From Bacteroidota bacterium (GTDB lineage Bacteria > Bacteroidota > Bacteroidia > Chitinophagales > Chitinophagaceae), in contig JAEZAM010000113.1 in assembly GCA_023430465.1 (NCBI GenBank), positions 20,795 through 84,794 of the forward strand: a stretch of DNA of 64,000 bases, written 5' to 3'. Shown here one piece after another: positions 1 through 8,464 of this stretch. The position numbers and the translations under genes are program-made. Positions within the stretch are counted from its first letter, which is position 1, and the number at the start of each line of letters is the position of its first letter. The notes under the pieces were generated by a model, which was given only the letters and a program-made list of their open reading frames with translations, was not told the origin of the DNA and made no database searches.

Positions 1-266
1 GGTTCAATGCGTCACGCATTTACCTGAATGATGCAAACACTGCATTTGCAAAAGGCTATGAAGTTGCCGGTGCAAGGCTTGGCTGGAAAACGAAATGGGG
101 CAACAAAACAAAAACCAGCATTTACGCTGGTATTGATAATATCTTCGATGAGGTGTATAGCCTCGGGAATGATATCAATGCTGCAGGTGGGAGATATTAC
201 AATGCAGCCAACCCCCGGAACTATTATGCCGGGATCGCCATACAGCTAAACCCCGGCAGGAAGTGA
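1..266 (+). CDS. TonB-dependent receptor, C-terminal fragment (partial)
   Basis: This is the 3' end of a gene that begins before the window. It reads in frame from base 3 to a TGA at 264-266. The 87 visible residues alternate polar and hydrophobic positions and include the stretches YAGIDNIFDEVYSLGND, GGRYYNAANPRNYYAG and IAIQLNP, which are typical of the last beta-strands of an outer-membrane TonB-dependent receptor. The usual terminal aromatic residue is not present; the protein ends PGRK. The stop codon directly abuts the stop codon of the convergent greA gene, so the two genes have no intergenic spacer. The substrate cannot be inferred from this fragment. Confidence 0.8.
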   Translation, partial: FNASRIYLNDANTAFAKGYEVAGARLGWKTKWGNKTKTSIYAGIDNIFDEVYSLGNDINAAGGRYYNAANPRNYYAGIAIQLNPGRK

Positions 267-740
267 TCAGGTTGTGATCTTCTCAATGTTGAATTTGATA
301 AGACCGGCGGGTGCCTGGACCTCTGCGGTCTCGCCAACAGTCTTGCCAAGCAGTCCTTTTCCGATCGGCGATGAAATGGAGATCTTTCCCGCTTTGAGGT
401 CGGCTTCTTTCTCGCCAACGATCTGGTAAGTCACCTGCTTTTTTGTATTCAGATTGGTGACCGTCACTTTTGTAAGTATGGATACCCGGCTGGTATCGAT
501 ATTTGATTCGTCAAGCACCCGGATATTCGCCATGGTGCTTTCAAACGCGGCGATTTTTGCTTCCAGGATACCTTGCGCTTCTTTGGCAGCATCGTACTCT
601 GCATTTTCTTTCAGGTCACCCTTTTCCCTTGCTTCGGCAATAGCGCGGCTGGCTGCCGGGCGGTCAACACCTTTCATGCGCTGCAGCTCGGCTTTCATTT
701 GTTCCAACGTCTCCTTCGTTACATACTGAATCGCGCTCAT
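267..740 (-). CDS. greA: Transcription elongation factor GreA
   Basis: GreA rescues backtracked RNA polymerase by stimulating cleavage of the nascent transcript through its secondary channel. The 157-residue product has the normal family length. It contains the N-terminal coiled coil (about residues 5-75) whose acidic tip reads GDLKENAEYDAAKE, then the FKBP-like C-terminal domain ending in SSPIGKGLLGK and a beta-rich tail. The start ATG is preceded by a strong Shine-Dalgarno-like AAAGGAGG, which is unusual for this phylum and supports the chosen start. A terminator for the upstream dehydrogenase gene ends only about 24 bases before the ATG, so the greA promoter must be very short or expression depends on read-through. 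Confidence 0.97.
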   Translation of the reverse strand: MSAIQYVTKETLEQMKAELQRMKGVDRPAASRAIAEAREKGDLKENAEYDAAKEAQGILEAKIAAFESTMANIRVLDESNIDTSRVSILTKVTVTNLNTKKQVTYQIVGEKEADLKAGKISISSPIGKGLLGKTVGETAEVQAPAGLIKFNIEKITT

Positions 741-763
741 AGATCCTCCTTTGGTATTAATGA

Positions 764-802
764 AAAAAATAGCAACGCCCCAGTAGTTAACTGAAGCGTT
801 GC
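764..802 (-). terminator. Rho-independent terminator after the hydroxyacid dehydrogenase gene
   Basis: On the minus strand GCAACGCTTCAGT and its near-complement pair around TAAC, followed by a run of seven Ts. It lies just after the dehydrogenase stop codon and just before greA. Confidence 0.8.
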
Positions 803-840
803 GATTGGATCAAAGATATTAAAGTTTTTTAGAACAATAT

Positions 841-1767
841 CTAACGCATTCCTAATTTTTGAAGCAGCACCTCCGCCATTTTCACGCTTGCCTCGAAGCT
901 GTAACCCGCTATGTGCGGGGTTAAGATAACATTCGGCTGGGCAAGCAGCCAGTTAATCTGCTCCTGCTCTGACGCCGTATAAGTCTCCAGCTTTTCATTC
1001 TCAAGGACGTCCAGTCCCGCCCCCCTTAGCTTGCTCTCTTTCAGCGCCATGATAAGATCCGGAGTACTGATCACCTTGCCCCTCGACGCGTTGAGGAGAT
1101 AGGGCTGCCTTTGCAGACTGTTGAAAAATGACGTATTGCCCATGTGCAGGGTCTCGCTGTTCAGGGGTACGTGGAAGCTGATGACATCTGCATACCGCGC
1201 GATCTGTTCCAGGTTTGCTTCCTTGATATACCCGCCCCCGAACCCGAACTTATATTTATCATAAGCAAGCACGGTTACATTGAATGGCTGCAGCAGGCTT
1301 ACAAATGTGGAGCCGGTATGTCCATAACCGATCACACCTACCGTCTTGCCTGAAAGCTCGGTCCCCCGGTTCTCATCCCGACGCCAAAGACCCTGGCGGA
1401 TTTCCTCCTGCGATGAGTTTATCTTATTCATCAGGTTTAGCAACAACCCGAGTGAATGTTCAGCCACGGCAAGCCTGTTTCCTTCCGGGCTGCTGACACA
1501 CTTGATCCCCTGTGCTGTTGCATATTCCACATCGATCAATTCCATGCCACTCCCGAGTCTGCCGATCCATTTGAGCTTATTTGCTCTTGATAAAAGTTCC
1601 CGGTTGATGGGCAATCTGGTTGTAACCACGAGTCCCTCCAGGTCATGAATCCGGGTAAGCAGCTCATCGTAAGTGATGGCTGGTTCATAGAAAACCTCGT
1701 AACCATTCTTGCGCAGTTTGTCCGCCAGGAGCTCATGTGCCTTGCCGGTGATGATAACTTTGTTCAT
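841..1767 (-). CDS. D-isomer-specific 2-hydroxyacid dehydrogenase (phosphoglycerate dehydrogenase-like)
   Basis: This is an NAD-dependent oxidoreductase of the D-2-hydroxyacid dehydrogenase family. The 308 residues show a split substrate-binding domain (about 1-100 and 285-308) around a Rossmann domain. The nucleotide-binding motif GYGHTGS is at about residue 147, and the three catalytic positions are visible as Arg229 in NASRG, Glu258 in DVLENE and His285 in TPHIAG. There is no C-terminal ACT or ASB domain, so it is not a full-length regulated SerA; a role in serine synthesis or in reduction of another 2-keto acid is equally possible. The gene follows rsmA with 16 bases between them and ends at a clear terminator. 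Confidence 0.88.
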   Translation of the reverse strand: MNKVIITGKAHELLADKLRKNGYEVFYEPAITYDELLTRIHDLEGLVVTTRLPINRELLSRANKLKWIGRLGSGMELIDVEYATAQGIKCVSSPEGNRLAVAEHSLGLLLNLMNKINSSQEEIRQGLWRRDENRGTELSGKTVGVIGYGHTGSTFVSLLQPFNVTVLAYDKYKFGFGGGYIKEANLEQIARYADVISFHVPLNSETLHMGNTSFFNSLQRQPYLLNASRGKVISTPDLIMALKESKLRGAGLDVLENEKLETYTASEQEQINWLLAQPNVILTPHIAGYSFEASVKMAEVLLQKLGMR

Positions 1768-1783
1768 TGATTATTGGATCGAT

Positions 1784-2536
1784 TTATTTTAATCGAAATG
1801 TGAGTTCCGCAAATTGCTCAACCGTAAGTTGTTCTGCCCGCTTATCAAACAATGGATCTTTCAGCACCTCGCTGTCGAAGATACCTTTCACGGCATTGCG
1901 CAATGTTTTTCTTCTTTGATTAAAAGCAGTTTTCACAACCAGAAACATATCTTTCTCTGAACGCATGACTGGCGGTGCAGGATTCGGCAGCAGCCTGATC
2001 ACGCCACTTTGAACTTTGGGTGGCGGGTTAAACGCCTGTGCATCTACATCAAATAAATATTCGACAGTGAAGAACGCCTGCATGAGTACACTCAGCACAC
2101 CGTAGACCTTGCTGCCCTCTTTTGCTGCGGCCCGCTCTGCCACTTCTTTTTGAAACATGCCTATCACGCACTGTACGTCTGCTTTCCAGTCGAGTATCCT
2201 GAATAGTATCTGGGTGGAAATGTTATAGGGGAAATTTCCAATTACGGTAAATGGTCCACTGAACGGCTGTTCAATATCCAGGAAGCTGGCTTCGATGATC
2301 TTTCCGCGCAGCGATGGATATTTTTCCTGCAACCAGGCTACCTTTTCAGAATCCAGTTCTACCGCCTTGAAGCTGTAGCTGTCGTCCGTAATCAGGTATT
2401 TCGTCAGTGCACCACCACCGGGGCCTACCTCGAGCAACTGCGTGAAGGGATGCTCGTGGAGGGCAGCAACAATTTTCCGGCTGATATTCTCATCCTTCAG
2501 GAAATGCTGCCCCAGTGATTTTTTCAACGTGTACAT
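1784..2536 (-). CDS. rsmA: 16S rRNA (adenine1518-N6/adenine1519-N6)-dimethyltransferase RsmA (KsgA)
   Basis: RsmA dimethylates two adjacent adenines in the 3' hairpin of 16S rRNA during small-subunit maturation. The N-terminal signature KKSLGQHFLKD, the SAM-binding motif LEVGPGGGALT and the catalytic NFPYN motif are all present, followed by the helical C-terminal domain. I chose the ATG at 2536 (250 residues) over an in-frame TTG nine bases upstream, because that TTG lies inside a TACATTTG promoter element and the shorter product starts where the family starts. The mRNA is therefore probably leaderless or nearly so. The dehydrogenase gene follows closely and is likely cotranscribed. Confidence 0.96.
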   Translation of the reverse strand: MYTLKKSLGQHFLKDENISRKIVAALHEHPFTQLLEVGPGGGALTKYLITDDSYSFKAVELDSEKVAWLQEKYPSLRGKIIEASFLDIEQPFSGPFTVIGNFPYNISTQILFRILDWKADVQCVIGMFQKEVAERAAAKEGSKVYGVLSVLMQAFFTVEYLFDVDAQAFNPPPKVQSGVIRLLPNPAPPVMRSEKDMFLVVKTAFNQRRKTLRNAVKGIFDSEVLKDPLFDKRAEQLTVEQFAELTFRLK

Positions 2537-2542
2537 GATATA

Positions 2543-2550
2543 CAAATGTA
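2543..2550 (-). promoter_or_regulatory. Candidate -7 element TACATTTG for rsmA
   Basis: The minus strand reads TACATTTG, a full match to the Bacteroidota TAnnTTTG element, with six bases before the rsmA ATG. No good TTG is seen 20 bases upstream. Transcription would start at or next to the start codon. Confidence 0.5.
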
Positions 2551-2574
2551 CATCAATTCATCGCGGACGCCTGT

Positions 2575-5316
2575 TTACTCTTTTACAAACCTGGTGATGC
2601 CCAGCAACTCACCCTGGCGGCCACGGACACGCAATACGAATACCTGACTGGCGTAAGCCGAGGTATTCACCTGGATATTGTTTGCTCCCGTTATTGCCTC
2701 CTTCCTGTAAATGATCTGACCGGAGAGGTTACTGATCTCGATATTCACCGGCTGCTGAATGGCCGTGACAAGTTGTATGGTAAGCTGATCGCTCGCAGGA
2801 TTGGGGAAACAGCGTATAAGAAATCGGTTGGGATCATAATAAATGTTGATCACTTTGCTGAATGAGTATCTGCCATCCGTATCCACCTGCCTGATCCGGT
2901 AAAAATTATTTCCTCCCGCCGGGGATACATCGAGGAAAGCATACGGCAACAACGTCACCTGGCCCAATGCCGTCCAGGTAGTACCATCATTTGATCGTTC
3001 AACTATGAAATGGCTGTGGCGGTTATCTGCGATGGCGGCCCAGTTCAGCTCGGCCTGGCCCGATATATTCAAACGTCCGTAGAAGTCAAGGAACTCGACC
3101 GGCAATGTAATCAGCGGGTCTGTTGTTTTTACGACCATGATCTCATCGATGTAGAACCCGTCATCTTCACTGAATGCAAAACTATTGGCAGCGCCGGAAG
3201 TGAATACGAAACGAAGATATACCTGCGCATTGCCATTATAAACTGAAAGGTCGAACAGTTCACGCGTCCACTCTTCCCTGATACCGGTCAATGCCGGCTG
3301 GCCATTAATGGTACTACCGTCTAATGTACCCGGCTCCTGCACGGTTGTGTTGCCAGGAATGGCTGTCCAGTTGGTGCCGTCTGTTGAAACCTGGACCTGG
3401 AGCTTATCGCGAAAATTTTCAGCCCGGTGTTTTACCCAAAAACTCAATGTGGCTGATGTTGCATTATTCAGATCGAATGTATTCCGATAAGTGATGGTGC
3501 GCGTTGTGCTGGCGGGATAGTTTCCGCCAGGCGACTCCGACATGGCCCGGCTGCTGCCGCCGCCGTAGCCTGTACCTGCAGCGGTAAGGCCCCATGATGA
3601 AGTCGTCCAATTGGTAGTAATGGCTCCATCGAGATTATCATACAGGAGTTGCTGGGCATTGTAAAATTTGGTAACAGTATCATACCAGGTGATCCCACCG
3701 GTTTCAATCTTCCAGGCAAAGCGAACCCGTTGGCCATTTGTCAAACCTGCTGGTAATGTATAGGGAACGCTTCCCGTCACAGCATTGCCATAGGTTGGGA
3801 TGGTGCTGATAACCGGGGAGCCCGTTACCGTTATATTCTGAAGAGGAAGCAGCGTTACGGTCACAGGATCATTCTTCAGGCCGGTGCGGATCATTTCAAA
3901 TTGCATTGATCCTGCTTTTGCGTTCAGATTTAACGGCGAGGCATCCTGGAGGTTTACGTAAGAGCCGGCGGCAAGCAGGAGTTGCAGGTTCTGGAAAACG
4001 ATCCCTTTACAAAGATTGATGATCTGGCTGGCAGGAGGCCAGAAGCTGCCATTTGCGCCGCCTGTGCCACCACCTGCGCCACCTTCGCCGGTCAGACCCA
4101 TCACTTTTCCTTTGCTGGCCACTTCACCTTTCAGCATCCAGTCCTTCACTCCCCCGGCCACTTCATAGTCAAGCGCTTCATAACTATTTCCGGCACGCAT
4201 CCCATTGTATTTGCCCATGGCAGCGGCGATATGGGTGTAGAATTTTCCATCAATGGGGGCCATTACGTTGGAGGAAAGACTCGGCCTGCCGAAAGGCAGG
4301 GAGTAATATGGACCGTAAGCATGCTGATCGATCATCGCGGTGAGGTGATGAGACAAAGTAAAGTTGCGGATCGCCTGAGTCTCTGGTTCGGAAAATGCAG
4401 ATGGCCCGTAATAAGTGCCTGCAGCGTAACTATTGCTTCCGCACGAGTTGGGATCACCCTGGATAGGTGCGCTGCAATTTCCCCAGTCAACACCCCAGTT
4501 ACGGTTGAGATCAACGCCCTCATCACTGCCGGGATTGTTTCGCCGGTTCTTTCTCCAGCCTGCGCCGGCACCGCCATTGAGTCGATTGTATTCCCATCCA
4601 TCGGGATTCATACAGGGCACTATGAATATTTCCCTGTTATTGACAACGTCATGTATACGGGTATCAGTTGAATAGAACTGGCAAAGATACTGCATGAAAA
4701 ATATCATGCTTGATCCACCGATCGCTTCCCGCGCATGTTGAAGGCCGAGAAACAAAACTTCGGGTTCATCCTCGTCGGATGCCACCGCATCGGATATCTT
4801 GATGCACCAGATATTCCGCCCCTCATGCGTCAGCCCCAGGGAGGTCTTGCTCGCAATGGTGGGGTAAGCCGCGACGAGTGCGTCCATGGCAGCTTCCATC
4901 TGGGCAAAACTATAATAGCCGCCAAAGCCTGATTGTACGGTAAAGGCGGTGGGCTTAGGGATGATGCGATCCACCGTGCTGTTTGGCTGCTCAAAGGCAT
5001 AACGCGAAGCATCGTTCGGCTGTCGGGAGAACCAGGCCCGGTTTTGCTGCTCAAGATCAGCAATGATATCGTCAACAAGAATTTCATATCGTGTGCGCGA
5101 TGTCTGCAGGCGTTGCATTTCCCGGGACCCAAGTTCGGTAACTATGGCCCCGTCTTCAGTGACCTGGTAGTGATCGATTTCCAATAAACCAATGAGTGCA
5201 GAACGCTCGGCTTTGGAAGGAGATGCGTAAATTTTTACGGAGCTGAACTTATGCTGTGCATGCAAGGCCAGCGGGAAGGTAGAAACCAGTATCAGGTAGC
5301 GGAGGATAGTTTTCAT
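2575..5316 (-). CDS. Secreted M14-family zinc carboxypeptidase with T9SS sorting domain
   Basis: This is a predicted exported metallocarboxypeptidase of 913 residues. A signal peptide (residues 1-20, ending LALHA) is followed by a pro-region and the M14 catalytic domain (about 125-450). The zinc ligands appear as His194 and Glu197 in HARE and His332 in DQHAYG, and Glu411 in LTGEGG fits the catalytic glutamate. The GWRKNRRN and DLNRNW segments are typical substrate-site loops. Downstream are a beta-sandwich region, a MAM-like or laminin-like domain (about 560-735), the fibronectin-like module that often precedes sorting domains (LPVEFLDF), and a C-terminal type A T9SS domain starting FPNPASDQ. 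Secretion across the outer membrane and surface attachment are inferred from this domain. Confidence 0.9.
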   Translation of the reverse strand: MKTILRYLILVSTFPLALHAQHKFSSVKIYASPSKAERSALIGLLEIDHYQVTEDGAIVTELGSREMQRLQTSRTRYEILVDDIIADLEQQNRAWFSRQPNDASRYAFEQPNSTVDRIIPKPTAFTVQSGFGGYYSFAQMEAAMDALVAAYPTIASKTSLGLTHEGRNIWCIKISDAVASDEDEPEVLFLGLQHAREAIGGSSMIFFMQYLCQFYSTDTRIHDVVNNREIFIVPCMNPDGWEYNRLNGGAGAGWRKNRRNNPGSDEGVDLNRNWGVDWGNCSAPIQGDPNSCGSNSYAAGTYYGPSAFSEPETQAIRNFTLSHHLTAMIDQHAYGPYYSLPFGRPSLSSNVMAPIDGKFYTHIAAAMGKYNGMRAGNSYEALDYEVAGGVKDWMLKGEVASKGKVMGLTGEGGAGGGTGGANGSFWPPASQIINLCKGIVFQNLQLLLAAGSYVNLQDASPLNLNAKAGSMQFEMIRTGLKNDPVTVTLLPLQNITVTGSPVISTIPTYGNAVTGSVPYTLPAGLTNGQRVRFAWKIETGGITWYDTVTKFYNAQQLLYDNLDGAITTNWTTSSWGLTAAGTGYGGGSSRAMSESPGGNYPASTTRTITYRNTFDLNNATSATLSFWVKHRAENFRDKLQVQVSTDGTNWTAIPGNTTVQEPGTLDGSTINGQPALTGIREEWTRELFDLSVYNGNAQVYLRFVFTSGAANSFAFSEDDGFYIDEIMVVKTTDPLITLPVEFLDFYGRLNISGQAELNWAAIADNRHSHFIVERSNDGTTWTALGQVTLLPYAFLDVSPAGGNNFYRIRQVDTDGRYSFSKVINIYYDPNRFLIRCFPNPASDQLTIQLVTAIQQPVNIEISNLSGQIIYRKEAITGANNIQVNTSAYASQVFVLRVRGRQGELLGITRFVKE

Positions 5317-5513
5317 AGAAATAATTTTGTACTGATTACGCTATCCAATATTAATAATTCCGCTACTGAAAGGCGTTGAACTCACAACAAATCCGGACAA
5401 ATCAGGTAAAAGCACCCGCCATGCTGATCTGAAAAGTCCTTGCAGGAATGTGAGTTTGTCGACGCACAGGAGGCTGTTTTTCGAAGGGTTTCACCATGCT
5501 GAGCACGTTGCAT

Positions 5514-5544
5514 AAAAAAACCTCTCCCGGAATGGAAGAGGTTT
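5514..5544 (-). terminator. Rho-independent terminator
   Basis: On the minus strand the arms AAACCTCT and AGAGGTTT flank an 11-base loop and are followed by a T run. It lies 24 bases after the stop codon of the beta-propeller gene at 5568-8291. Confidence 0.8.
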
Positions 5545-5567
5545 AAAAATATGCCTGGGGCGATAAG

Positions 5568-8291
5568 TTAGAGCTTCTGCACTTTTACTTTTTCATCGAT
5601 ACCGCCACCGGTTACATTCAGGTAGTAGATACCCGCTGCGAGATGACGGATGCTGATGTTAAAGAGATTGCTTCCTTTTTTCATGAAGACCTTGCTGTGC
5701 ATAATCACGCGACCGGTGTTGTCAGTCAGTGTCCACTTACCTTCACCATCAGTAATAGCTTTCGCAACTACTTTCGTTTCATCAGGAGTGGGGTTTGGAG
5801 ACACTACGATGCGGCTTGAGATATCGGCGAGAGATACAAGTACAATTTGAGAGTATTTGTATTCACCATCTGCGTCCACCATTTTGAGTCGGTAGTACAG
5901 TACCAGTGTTTGTTGTGCACGTGCATTGTTGTCGTCAAATGAATAGTTAGTCTGACCTGTCGTATTTCCGCTTGCAGCTACGGTGCCTATATCAGTGAAA
6001 GAAGAACCGTCGATGCTTCTTTCGATCACGTAATTGCTGGTATTCACTTCGTGTGCAGACTGCCAGGAGAGTTTCACACCAGTGGTGTTGAGAGCACCGG
6101 TGAAGGTGATCAGCTCCTGGGGAAGGGTTGAGTTGGCTGCGTTGGCAAAGAAGAAGCTGGAGAATGATGCCAGTGAGTTTGCCTGGAGCACGTGTCCATT
6201 TCCATGCGTGGTACGGGCAGTAACGGTAACAGCTGTACCGGCCATGGTAGTACCGATGGTGCTGGTGCAGGTATTGCTTGCTGTTTTGAAGATGCCCAGG
6301 TTAGTGATCGTGTTGATCCCGCTCGGCTGAGAATTGGAATTGGTTGCGTTCTTGATCGCCTGGAACTCAGCGTCTGTAATATAAAGCCTGATGCGAACGG
6401 GGGTAGAAGGTTGTACATCGGGTTTGATGGTGATGTTCCGGTCAAGATAAAGGCGTTTTGCCCCGTCTTCACGAACAGCGCCGGCATTTTTAAAAATGGT
6501 AGTTCTTACAGTATCGAGGCTATTTCCGTTTGCATAGATCTCGGCGATGATGTTACTGTTGGTGTCCGTGATCGGTACCCATACGTTCGTATTACCGCTT
6601 GCCGTGTTGATCACGACATAATTTGCATTTTCGCAGGTATTTGCTTTACCGGTGGCGATCGGGATAGATGTAGGAATCTGGCTGGCGAAAGGTGTGGTAG
6701 CACTTGCATTGTACCCGATGAAGGTATACTTCTGGATACAACCACCGCAGGCACTGACGATCGGGTTGGTGGCACCAGGTCCGGATGTGGTCGGAGATCG
6801 GTCAATTGACACGTAGAGATCACGGCCATTGGCGTGAACAGCCACGTCACGGAATTTATTGGTGCTATTGAAATAACTCACCGTGTCGCGACCGTCGATC
6901 GGAACGACTGTCTGGCCGGTCGGATCAAGTTTCAGCCGAACGATACGTCCCTTTTTGAGACTTGTCATCAGCAGGGAGTTTTTCCATCCGGGGATAAGAC
7001 TGTGTGTATAGATGCCCATGCCCGATGGCGCTTCGGAAGCCCAACTACCATTGGCGTTGTACGCATTGCTGGTATTGTTATAAATATACTGTATGGAATT
7101 TACGATACTGGTTGTCCCTTTGATCGTGTCATAGAATGAATAGATTGGATCGCGATAACTGTCAGGGATTGCTGCATTGATCGAGTTAACGTTTGCGTTC
7201 TCACTGACGATCAACGGCAGCGTACTGTTCGTACCACCAGAATATGGATAACGGATCTGGCCGGCTCTTGCTCCGTCGTAGTTACCGTCATTATAACCGA
7301 TTACAAGCGGGTGACCATAGTTCTTTTGCTTTTCAATGATGTTCAGTTCATCGTCACTGAATGGTCCATGTGAAGATCCATAAAGTATGTCTTTGCCATT
7401 GATCCGTGCATAGGCAAACCCCTGGTTATTACGAATACCTGTCGACCAGACAGCGCTTTGAGTGGCGCCATTGAATGGGTTGGTACCATCAGGCGTGCCA
7501 TCGCTGGGGATCCATGCATTCAGACCGGCGTCGCCATCTGATTCCAGGTTGAAGCGAAGAATTTTGCCATCGTATGAATTTACCTGTTGCGATTTATTCC
7601 AGCGGTCAATGTTACCAAACTGGCCACCGCCCTGATCGCCTACAGCATAGAAGAGATAGTTCTTATTACCAACAGGCGCAATGATCATGCGTCCGCTGTT
7701 GTGGTCATTGCTACCGCGGATCGTATCACAAAGCGCCACCGGGCTGCGAAGCATGCCGGCGCTGTAAGTAAACCGAACCACCCATGTGCGAAACAATGGC
7801 CCTGCGATATACTCGCCGGAGATCGTTTGGTTGTTTCCGACATAGGTGTGTACATAAGCGATGTATACAAATTTCTTGGCGGGGTTGGTTTGGAATTCCG
7901 GGTGAATAGCCAATCCCATAAGACCGCCCTGGGGGGATACTGCACCACCGGTACCGGGAGTGAATGCCCTGCGCCATTTGGTAGTGGGTGAAGATGCAGG
8001 ATCCTGGAAGGTAAGCAGGTCAAGGATAATGCGGTTGCCGCCATTTTGCGGGTGCACTTTTCTCACTTTATAGCCATTGTCCCCAGCCGTGGCTGAAGAT
8101 GCGGCTTCGGTGATCCAGAGAGAGTCATCGTCACCATAAGTTACTTCCCACGGATCGCGCAGGTTGGTTGAGGAAGGTACAAGGTCGGTTTTGATAAATA
8201 CTTCGTTCATACGGCCGGCATCAACCTGGGCCATCGAACTGATGGAGATAGAGCATAGCAATGCGAGAAAGAGCAGTGGCTTATTCATCAT
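5568..8291 (-). CDS. Secreted glucose/sorbosone dehydrogenase-like beta-propeller protein with T9SS sorting domain
   Basis: The 907-residue product has a signal peptide (to about residue 21, SSMAQ). It then has a region of about 460 residues resembling the GSDH family of six-bladed propellers (PQQ-dependent sugar dehydrogenases). Recognisable pieces are LWITEAAS, GGLMGLAIHPEF, KILRFNLESDGD and WSTGIRNNQGFAYA. After it come a beta-rich domain, the LPQELITFTGAL pre-sorting module and a type A T9SS domain beginning VSPNPTPDE. PQQ binding and enzyme activity cannot be confirmed by eye. The gene is divergent from the repeat protein at 8465, and a second GSDH/repeat-protein pair lies at 13827-20284. 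Confidence 0.82.
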   Translation of the reverse strand: MMNKPLLFLALLCSISISSMAQVDAGRMNEVFIKTDLVPSSTNLRDPWEVTYGDDDSLWITEAASSATAGDNGYKVRKVHPQNGGNRIILDLLTFQDPASSPTTKWRRAFTPGTGGAVSPQGGLMGLAIHPEFQTNPAKKFVYIAYVHTYVGNNQTISGEYIAGPLFRTWVVRFTYSAGMLRSPVALCDTIRGSNDHNSGRMIIAPVGNKNYLFYAVGDQGGGQFGNIDRWNKSQQVNSYDGKILRFNLESDGDAGLNAWIPSDGTPDGTNPFNGATQSAVWSTGIRNNQGFAYARINGKDILYGSSHGPFSDDELNIIEKQKNYGHPLVIGYNDGNYDGARAGQIRYPYSGGTNSTLPLIVSENANVNSINAAIPDSYRDPIYSFYDTIKGTTSIVNSIQYIYNNTSNAYNANGSWASEAPSGMGIYTHSLIPGWKNSLLMTSLKKGRIVRLKLDPTGQTVVPIDGRDTVSYFNSTNKFRDVAVHANGRDLYVSIDRSPTTSGPGATNPIVSACGGCIQKYTFIGYNASATTPFASQIPTSIPIATGKANTCENANYVVINTASGNTNVWVPITDTNSNIIAEIYANGNSLDTVRTTIFKNAGAVREDGAKRLYLDRNITIKPDVQPSTPVRIRLYITDAEFQAIKNATNSNSQPSGINTITNLGIFKTASNTCTSTIGTTMAGTAVTVTARTTHGNGHVLQANSLASFSSFFFANAANSTLPQELITFTGALNTTGVKLSWQSAHEVNTSNYVIERSIDGSSFTDIGTVAASGNTTGQTNYSFDDNNARAQQTLVLYYRLKMVDADGEYKYSQIVLVSLADISSRIVVSPNPTPDETKVVAKAITDGEGKWTLTDNTGRVIMHSKVFMKKGSNLFNISIRHLAAGIYYLNVTGGGIDEKVKVQKL

Positions 8292-8464
8292 AGTGGATTT
8301 TGAGAGTGCAAAATAATAAGCAAAACTTAAAATGTTAAGAGTATTTGCACTTAATGTGAGTAGTAGATACCCGTATTTATTTAGGGTACTCTTTCTATTG
8401 TTACTAAGGGTTTATTTTAATTCTTTTGTAGAATCAATATCCGAAAAACTAATTGATTCCACTT

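Noticed and set aside
3982..4671. 229-codon open frame on the plus strand
   Set aside because: It lies fully antisense to the M14 peptidase gene, and its translation has no domain or signal.
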